A DNA stretch of 28,728 nucleotides, from assembly GCA_900543755.1 (NCBI GenBank), contig UQSP01000026.1:1-28728 (forward strand). Direction: 5' to 3'. This DNA is from an uncultured Eubacteriales bacterium (lineage in GTDB: Bacteria; Bacillota; Clostridia; Christensenellales; Pumilibacteraceae). Below, in pieces: positions 24,330 through 28,728 of this stretch; within the stretch, counting starts at the first letter, position 1; the number at the start of each line of letters is the position of its first letter. The notes under the pieces were generated by a model, which was not told the DNA's origin, did not search any database, and saw only the letters and a program-made list of their open reading frames with translations. Both the position numbers and the translations under genes were made by a program.

Positions 24330-25106
24330 ATGACTTTACAAAATATTTTAAGCCGCTTGCGTAAAGCGATTGACGACTTCCGCATGATTGAAAACGGAGA
24401 TCGCGTGGCGGTGGGACTTTCGGGCGGAAAAGATTCGCTTGTACTTCTTAAAGCGCTAAGCGCTTACAGGAAATTCTCTCCCCAACCTTTCGAACTTTTT
24501 GCCGTAACCATCGACATGGGGTTGGGAAACGTGGATTTTGCCCCGCTTGAACAGTTCTGCCGCGAAGAAGGCGTTCCTTACCACATAGAAAAAACGGACA
24601 TAGGTCCCGTAATATTCGACGTGAGAAAGGAAAAAAATCCCTGCTCGCTTTGCTCCAAAATGCGGCGCGGAGCGCTTAACGGAGTGCTTAAAACCCTTAA
24701 TTGCAACAAACTTGCGCTGGGGCACCACGCCGACGACCTTGTGGAAACTATGCTTTTGTCGCTGTTTTACGAAGGGCGGCTTTCCACGTTTGCGCCGATA
24801 AGCTATATGGACCGCTCGGGCGTGACGCTTATACGCCCGCTTATTTACACGGAGGAAAAAAACATTGCCGCTTACGCCGCCGGCCTGCCCGTCACTAAAA
24901 GCCCCTGCCCCGCCAACCACGAGACCAAGCGCGAATATATGAAAAACCTTATAAAAACCATTCAGAAAGACATACCGTTTGCCAAAGACAGAATGTTTTC
25001 CGCGATAATAAATCCCGAAAGATACAATCTTTGGGACCGTTATCCCAAAAATCCCGACGCGGGCAGAAAAAAAAGCACCGCTCAAACCAGTTCCGACGAA
25101 AAATGA
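24330..25106 (+). CDS. ttcA: TtcA-type tRNA 2-thiolation ATPase
   Basis: This 258-residue PP-loop protein carries the ATP-binding SGGKDS at 31-36. It has the CxxC pair C105/C108 (CSLC) and a third cysteine C193 (SPCPAN), the three cluster-binding cysteines of TtcA, plus GHHADDLVET. TtcA thiolates cytidine 32 in tRNA using an iron-sulfur cluster. Bacillota carry several TtcA-like paralogs, so the exact tRNA position is less certain than the chemistry. CGGAGA precedes the ATG. Its stop overlaps the AraC start, so the two genes are co-translated. Confidence 0.88.
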   Translation: MTLQNILSRLRKAIDDFRMIENGDRVAVGLSGGKDSLVLLKALSAYRKFSPQPFELFAVTIDMGLGNVDFAPLEQFCREEGVPYHIEKTDIGPVIFDVRKEKNPCSLCSKMRRGALNGVLKTLNCNKLALGHHADDLVETMLLSLFYEGRLSTFAPISYMDRSGVTLIRPLIYTEEKNIAAYAAGLPVTKSPCPANHETKREYMKNLIKTIQKDIPFAKDRMFSAIINPERYNLWDRYPKNPDAGRKKSTAQTSSDEK

Positions 25107-25942
25107 AAGAATTTTACAGAAAAGAAGTTTTCGCCAATAACGACACCGTCACTGTGCAGCATATAACCGGTGAGGACGAATGTCCTACGCATACGCACGA
25201 CTTTTTTGAGTTCGTGTACGTTACAAAAGGCGAAGGCAGACACGTCATAGACGGAGTTTCATATCCCGTAAAAAAAGGCTGTTTGCTTTTTATCAATTTC
25301 GGACAGACCCACTCCATCGAAACCACGAACGGCGAATACTACAACATTTTGCTTTTGCCCGAATACATCGGCACCGAGCTTGCGAGGGAAACCGCAGCCG
25401 TATACGACCTGTTCTCGCTGGTGCTGGAAAACGGCGACGGAAAATGCTGCGTTAATTTTTCGGGAAGCGAAATCGAAGAAACGGAATTTATCGTCAGGAT
25501 GCTTTGCACAGAGTATTGCGCGGACTCGGAAGAGCGGCGCGCGGCGCTAAGCGACCTGATTCACCTTTTGACGATTAAAGCTTTGAGAAAAGTGAGAAAA
25601 CGCGCGGAAACAAAGAGTTTCGGTCAAATGGGCGAAATTCTGGACTGGCTTAAAGCGCATTACGCGGAAAACCCCACATTAAGCGGTGTAAGCGAAAAGT
25701 TTTTTTACAACAGTTCTTATTTTTCCAGACTTTTCAAGCGTTTTACGGGCGAAGGCTTTAACGCCTACGTAAACGCGCTTAAAATAAACGAGGCGCTGGG
25801 GCTTATCGAAAACACCGATTTAGCGGTGGAAGAAATTGCGGACAAGGTGGGATACGGCGACGCAAAAACCTTTTACGCACAGTTCAAAAAACTTACGGGC
25901 GCAACTCCCGGTGCTTTCCGCAAAAAAAGTAAAAAAAAGTAA
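25103..25942 (+). CDS. AraC-family regulator overlapping ttcA
   Basis: The 279-residue protein has an AraC-binding cupin (HITGEDECPTHTHDFFEFVYVTKG with the HTH..E pattern, then GQTHSIE) and a C-terminal double helix-turn-helix (SGVSEKFFYNSSYFSRLFKRFTG and VEEIADKVGYGDAKTFYAQFKKLTGATPGAFRKK). The frame runs back to a TTG at 25031 inside ttcA. The ATG at 25103 overlaps the ttcA stop (ATGA) and starts the conserved domain, so it is chosen. The sensed ligand is probably a sugar or glycoside by family. The next gene, an ADP-ribosylglycohydrolase, lies beyond a terminator and is a plausible target. Confidence 0.88.
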   Translation: MKEFYRKEVFANNDTVTVQHITGEDECPTHTHDFFEFVYVTKGEGRHVIDGVSYPVKKGCLLFINFGQTHSIETTNGEYYNILLLPEYIGTELARETAAVYDLFSLVLENGDGKCCVNFSGSEIEETEFIVRMLCTEYCADSEERRAALSDLIHLLTIKALRKVRKRAETKSFGQMGEILDWLKAHYAENPTLSGVSEKFFYNSSYFSRLFKRFTGEGFNAYVNALKINEALGLIENTDLAVEEIADKVGYGDAKTFYAQFKKLTGATPGAFRKKSKKK

Positions 25943-25951
25943 TCTTTAAGT

Positions 25952-25988
25952 AAAAAACGCCCATTGTTTAATAAGGGCGTTTTGTTTT
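25952..25988 (+). terminator. Terminator of ttcA-araC
   Basis: AAAACGCCC (25954-25962) pairs with GGGCGTTTT (25975-25983), then G and TTTT. Confidence 0.88.
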
Positions 25989-26033
25989 ATAATTTACTTA
26001 GGCAGCGGACTTTGGGCTTTTTTATTTTCGGCG

Positions 26034-26050
26034 CGCAAACGTTATTTGCG
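26034..26050 (+). promoter_or_regulatory. Operator-like inverted repeat upstream of the ADP-ribosylglycohydrolase gene
   Basis: CGCAAA (26034-26039), 5 nt, TTTGCG (26045-26050), 70 nt before the start codon. The symmetric CGCAAA/TTTGCG form suits a LacI-type dimer, though an AraC protein could also bind here. I found no convincing -35/-10 pair in this gap. Confidence 0.5.
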
Positions 26051-26119
26051 TATAGTCGCCTATAAAAAAGTTTAAAATTTCCGTTATAAAAAAATTAAAA
26101 AAAATCAGGAGAATACTTT

Positions 26120-27661
26120 ATGAAACTCAATTACGAAACGTTGCGCGACAAGATTCTGGGCTGCTGGCAAGGTAAAAACGCGGGCGGAACTTTAGGCGCG
26201 CCTTTCGAGGGGAAAAGAGGAATTTCGGACATAACGTGGTATCAGCAGAAGGACATAGAAAACAACCCTCCCGCCAACGACGACCTTGACCTTCAGATAG
26301 CGTGGCTGCACGCCGTGGAAGAATACGGTCCTACGGTAAGCGCCTCCGTTTTAGGTGAATACTGGCTGACTTACGTCACGCCCAACTGGTCGGAATACGG
26401 CATCGGCAAGTCCAATATGCGCCGAGGATTTGCCCCTCCTCTTTCTGGTAAAGTGGAAAACTACTACAAAGACAGTTGCGGCTGCTTTATCCGCAGCGAA
26501 ATCTGGGCTTGCCTTGCGCCGGGACTGCCCGAAATAGCCACTCGCTACGCCTGCCTTGACGGGTGCGTAGACCATGCCGACGAGGGGCTTTACGGCGAAA
26601 TCTTTTTTGCCGCCGTTCAGTCCGCCGCTTTCGTGGAAAGCGACACCGACACTCTTATCGATATAGGCTTAAGCTACATTCCGAAAGACTGCGCGGTTGC
26701 CGCTGCGATTAACATTGTCCGCAAGGCTTACAAAGAAGGCAGAACCTGGAAAGAGGCGTGCAAGGAACTGTTTGCGAAAATTCCCGGCGCCTTTTCCGCC
26801 TGCTGGATGAAAATCAAGGACCAGAACCCAGACGAGATGGCGCCCACCCACATCGGTTTCGACGCTCCCAACAACATAGGCATCACGCTGATCGGCTGGC
26901 TGTGGGGCGAAGGCGACCTTGGCAAAAGCATCTGCATCGCGGCAAGCTGCGGCGAGGACGCAGACTGCTCCGCCGCTACGGTAGGCGCGATTGTGGGCAT
27001 AATTAACGGCGAGAAAAAACTGCCCGAAAAGTGGATAAAGCCTTTCGGCGGCATCATTAGAACCATCTGTCTGGAACCCAACAGCGAACTGAGGATACCC
27101 AAAACCGTAACCGAATTTACGGACAGAATTCTTGCCTGCATACCCAAAATTCTGCCGGTAAAAAACATAGATTTGATTTCGGACAACGGCAGATTCGAGG
27201 TTATAACAGCCGATACGATGTTTGCCGACCGTGACGAATACCTTCAGAACGGAAGACGCGACTGCGAAATAAGACCCTTTAAGACCGAAGAAATAGTGGA
27301 TATGAAAGGCTATACCCAGTTTTTCGTTTTCGACTTTTTCAAAGCTTCCGTCGAATTGGAACGCGAGCCCTATATCGGAGCGGGCGAAACATTCAGTCTT
27401 AAAATAAAGCTTTACGACTCCGGCATGGTAAGAAGCCAGCAATGGGTAAACGGCAACGTCTACGTAAGCGCGGGATTAAGCGTGGAAAGCGGCGCGCATT
27501 TTTCCCTGCCCTTGCACAACTCTTATAAATTCAAATCGGAACATACCGTCACATTACGCGCCGACAATCTTGTGAACCCCGTCAACGACGTACTGATAGA
27601 CCTTGAAATCAACGGCCGCCACAGCTACGGAGTTGCAAAAATCAAACTTATTTCCAAATAA
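26120..27661 (+). CDS. ADP-ribosylglycohydrolase-family protein with C-terminal extension
   Basis: Residues 1 to about 340 follow the ADP-ribosylglycohydrolase (PF03747) pattern. The start is KILGCWQGKNAGGTLGAPFEG, with an N-terminal metal motif NDDLDLQ (53-59) and the second metal motif GEDADCSAA (278-286), equivalent to TDDT and DxDT in characterised enzymes. The NDD and D-x-D acids are present. The last 150 or so residues, with FFVFDFFKASVELE and VSAGLSVESGAHF, look like a beta-sandwich, unusual for simple family members (about 300-350 residues). Cytosolic, with no signal peptide. AGGAG precedes the ATG. The substrate may be an ADP-ribosyl protein, a nucleotide or a glycoside; the sequence does not decide. 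Confidence 0.82.
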   Translation: MKLNYETLRDKILGCWQGKNAGGTLGAPFEGKRGISDITWYQQKDIENNPPANDDLDLQIAWLHAVEEYGPTVSASVLGEYWLTYVTPNWSEYGIGKSNMRRGFAPPLSGKVENYYKDSCGCFIRSEIWACLAPGLPEIATRYACLDGCVDHADEGLYGEIFFAAVQSAAFVESDTDTLIDIGLSYIPKDCAVAAAINIVRKAYKEGRTWKEACKELFAKIPGAFSACWMKIKDQNPDEMAPTHIGFDAPNNIGITLIGWLWGEGDLGKSICIAASCGEDADCSAATVGAIVGIINGEKKLPEKWIKPFGGIIRTICLEPNSELRIPKTVTEFTDRILACIPKILPVKNIDLISDNGRFEVITADTMFADRDEYLQNGRRDCEIRPFKTEEIVDMKGYTQFFVFDFFKASVELEREPYIGAGETFSLKIKLYDSGMVRSQQWVNGNVYVSAGLSVESGAHFSLPLHNSYKFKSEHTVTLRADNLVNPVNDVLIDLEINGRHSYGVAKIKLISK

Positions 27662-27678
27662 ATTTCCCTAAACTCACC

Positions 27679-27718
27679 AAAACCGCGCCTTGAAAATAAG
27701 ACGCGGTTTTTTGCTTTT
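27679..27718 (+). terminator. Terminator of the ADP-ribosylglycohydrolase gene
   Basis: AAAACCGCG (27679-27687) pairs with CGCGGTTTT (27702-27710), followed by TTGCTTTTA. Confidence 0.88.
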
Positions 27719-28115
27719 ATTCTAAGCGTTATTAATTTGCAATGCCCGAATAGTTTAGAATTTTGCAGCCCAAAAAAGGACAATTTGTCTGAAGCTTAAA
27801 TTTATCGGTAACCTATCAGACTTTAACGAAAATTTACAACTCAATATATAATCATAAACTGCTTAAAGCCGTCGTTTAGCCACGAAATAAACGCACGTTT
27901 TTGTCGCCGAAACACTTCAATAATCAGCAATGCCCCCGAAACTTATATTCACCTTAACCGCTCAGCCGCCCGACAGGAGCGCCGATAAACGCAATTTTCC
28001 TTACGTTGACGTTGGCAGATATAGCAGGAATGCTTAATGCGTCACGATAATTTTGTTAAACAGGAAAATATCGGTCTTGATAACCCCGTTTGCCTTAAAC
28101 CGCAATAAACAGCGT
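27719..28115. other. Gene-free stretch with a short remnant frame
   Basis: About 400 bases without a gene I can support. On the minus strand 27954-28055 is open for 33 codons with the protein-like ending SANVNVRKIAFIGAPVGRLSG, but it has no start codon or ribosome binding site and may be a gene remnant. No tRNA, repeat or riboswitch pattern is apparent. A longer plus-strand frame starting with TTG at 28053 runs antisense to the XRE gene and is rejected. Confidence 0.4.
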
Positions 28116-28319
28116 TTACTCAAGCCCGGCAAGATAATCTATCGTGACGCCGAAAAACGTCGCAATCCGAATCAGATTACCCAAAGTCGGCTCGCACTTG
28201 TCGGTTTCCCACAAACTTATGACGGATTTGCCCACCCCTATCGCATTGGCAAGCGCGATTTGTCCGATGCCTTTTTCCTGGCGCAATTCTTTTAATCTTT
28301 CCCCGAAACTTGTGTTCAT
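28116..28319 (-). CDS. Small XRE-family transcriptional regulator
   Basis: The 67-residue protein is a single Cro/CI-type helix-turn-helix: FGERLKELRQEKGIGQIALANAIGVGKSVISLWETDKCEPTL, with the turn and recognition helix near residues 23-42, ending TIDYLAGL. It has no other domain and should bind DNA as a dimer. The frame extends 15 codons to an ATG at 28364, but those codons cross both inverted repeats. Starting at 28319 leaves the operators outside the gene and matches the usual start of such proteins; the ribosome binding site is weak. It is divergent from the zinc-ribbon gene and probably represses both by binding the twin palindromes. Confidence 0.85.
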   Translation of the reverse strand: MNTSFGERLKELRQEKGIGQIALANAIGVGKSVISLWETDKCEPTLGNLIRIATFFGVTIDYLAGLE

Positions 28320-28324
28320 ATTTA

Positions 28325-28375
28325 TATTTTCCCACAAAAATGGGAAAATAACTTGGCTTCCCATTATAATGGGAA
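28325..28375. promoter_or_regulatory. Twin inverted repeats, probable XRE operators, with overlapping promoters
   Basis: Site 1: arms TATTTTCCCA (28325-28334) and TGGGAAAATA (28341-28350) around 6 nt. Site 2: perfect 18-bp palindrome TTCCCATTATAATGGGAA (28358-28375). Both share TTCCCA/TGGGAA, centres about 29 bp apart. Site 2 contains TATAAT on each strand, a -10 for both divergent genes. Bound repressor would block both. Confidence 0.78.
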
Positions 28376-28400
28376 TATAATAAACTCGGAGGGATTAAGA

Positions 28401-28685
28401 ATGTTTTGTAAGCATTGCGGCACAAAGCTGAAAGACGATAATGCCGACTGTCCCAAATGCGGCAAAAACAATCGGACTGAATTTAACGACGACGCAAGCG
28501 ATTTTAAGTTTGCATTGCTGGGATTTTTGGTACCGATTGCGGGACTGGTACTTTACCTTGTTTGGAAAAAGGATTTTCCCGAAAGGTCATCCTCCTGCAT
28601 CAAAGGCACGGCGGCAGGAACTTTGATGTACGTTTTACTGCCTGTAATTTTAATATTGTCTTTAGTATTTAAAGCAGCATATTAA
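28401..28685 (+). CDS. Small zinc-ribbon membrane protein
   Basis: The 94-residue protein has an N-terminal zinc ribbon with C3, C6, C17 and C20 (CxxC repeated), an acidic linker, and two membrane spans (about 36-55 and 70-90). The function is not known; such ribbon-plus-membrane proteins are common in Clostridia. GGAGGG precedes the ATG at 28401. The upstream part of the frame overlaps the operator and is not used. Its TAA lies directly against the adapter, so nothing downstream is known. It is regulated by the divergent XRE protein, judged from the operator sites. Confidence 0.82.
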   Translation: MFCKHCGTKLKDDNADCPKCGKNNRTEFNDDASDFKFALLGFLVPIAGLVLYLVWKKDFPERSSSCIKGTAAGTLMYVLLPVILILSLVFKAAY

Positions 28686-28728
28686 CTGTCTCTTATACAC
28701 ATCTGACGCTGCCGACGAACTCTAGGGT
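28686..28728 (-). other. Nextera/Tn5 adapter with i5 index (not host DNA)
   Basis: 28686-28704 is the reverse complement of the mosaic end, 28705-28718 the rest of the read-1 adapter, 28719-28726 an 8-bp index (ACTCTAGG, reverse complement of CCTAGAGT), and 28727-28728 the start of the next adapter part. Confidence 0.97.

Noticed and set aside
25031..25102. Upstream TTG start of the AraC gene inside ttcA
   Set aside because: It encodes a basic segment unrelated to the family and overlaps ttcA; ATG 25103 fits the domain.
28053..28295. 80-residue plus-strand frame over the XRE gene
   Set aside because: It begins with TTG, lacks a ribosome binding site and is antisense to a recognised helix-turn-helix gene.
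13086..28685. One integrated glycoside-degradation cluster linking the three AraC regulators and their enzymes
   Set aside because: The units are separated by housekeeping genes, terminators and strand switches and lack shared transporters; at most they are separate local units.
1..28728. Mobile element, judged from Tn5 mosaic ends at both ends
   Set aside because: The ends are joined to Illumina adapter and index sequence, so they come from library preparation, not from a transposon in the host.

Overview
This window is a single bacterial contig bounded by sequencing adapter at both ends (bases 1-23 and 28686-28728), so the host sequence is about bases 24-28685. Gene content points to Bacillota, most likely an uncultured anaerobic Clostridia-type organism. 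The evidence is a type III glutamine synthetase, AddAB instead of RecBCD, Jag/YidC/YidD/RnpA/L34 in the Gram-positive order, a DUF1836 regulator, a DegV protein, strong purine-rich ribosome binding sites, TTGACA/TATAAT-type promoters and many classical hairpin-plus-T-run terminators. There is no phage, transposon, CRISPR array, rRNA or tRNA that I can see. Species-level placement is not possible by eye.

Layout. (1) 24-4184: nitrogen assimilation, glnN followed by an ammonium transporter fused to a PII domain, each ending in a strong terminator. (2) 4428-13085, minus strand: an unknown membrane protein behind addB-addA, with an FAD-dependent oxidoreductase upstream. (3) 13184-15451, plus: a PocR/AraC regulator divergent from the oxidoreductase, then an orphan lipoprotein. 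(4) 15525-17247: DUF1836 regulator divergent from a DegV fatty-acid-binding protein. (5) 17358-20256: a GH127 beta-L-arabinofuranosidase-type enzyme divergent from its own AraC regulator. (6) 20307-24156, minus: a DUF2726 membrane protein, then the rpmH-rnpA-yidD-yidC-jag cluster, read as rpmH first. (7) 24330-25988, plus: a TtcA-type tRNA thiolation enzyme overlapping an AraC regulator. (8) 26120-27718: a long ADP-ribosylglycohydrolase-family protein. (9) 28116-28685: a small XRE regulator divergent from a zinc-ribbon membrane protein, separated by two perfect inverted repeats.

How the genes work together. glnN and amt-PII take up and fix ammonium. addB-addA form one translationally coupled helicase-nuclease unit. 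The rpmH cluster makes L34, RNase P protein and the membrane-insertion machinery from one strong promoter. Three AraC-type regulators each sit beside one enzyme gene (FAD oxidoreductase, GH127, ADP-ribosylglycohydrolase). This suggests small local glycan- or glycoside-responsive units, but the link is contextual.

I did not find one clearly new multi-gene system. The best candidates for something undescribed are the XRE/zinc-ribbon module with twin operators (28116-28685), a possible attenuator between rpmH and rnpA, an apparently leaderless addB, and a 57-codon open frame in the 20948-21121 gap that may be a repeat or gene remnant.
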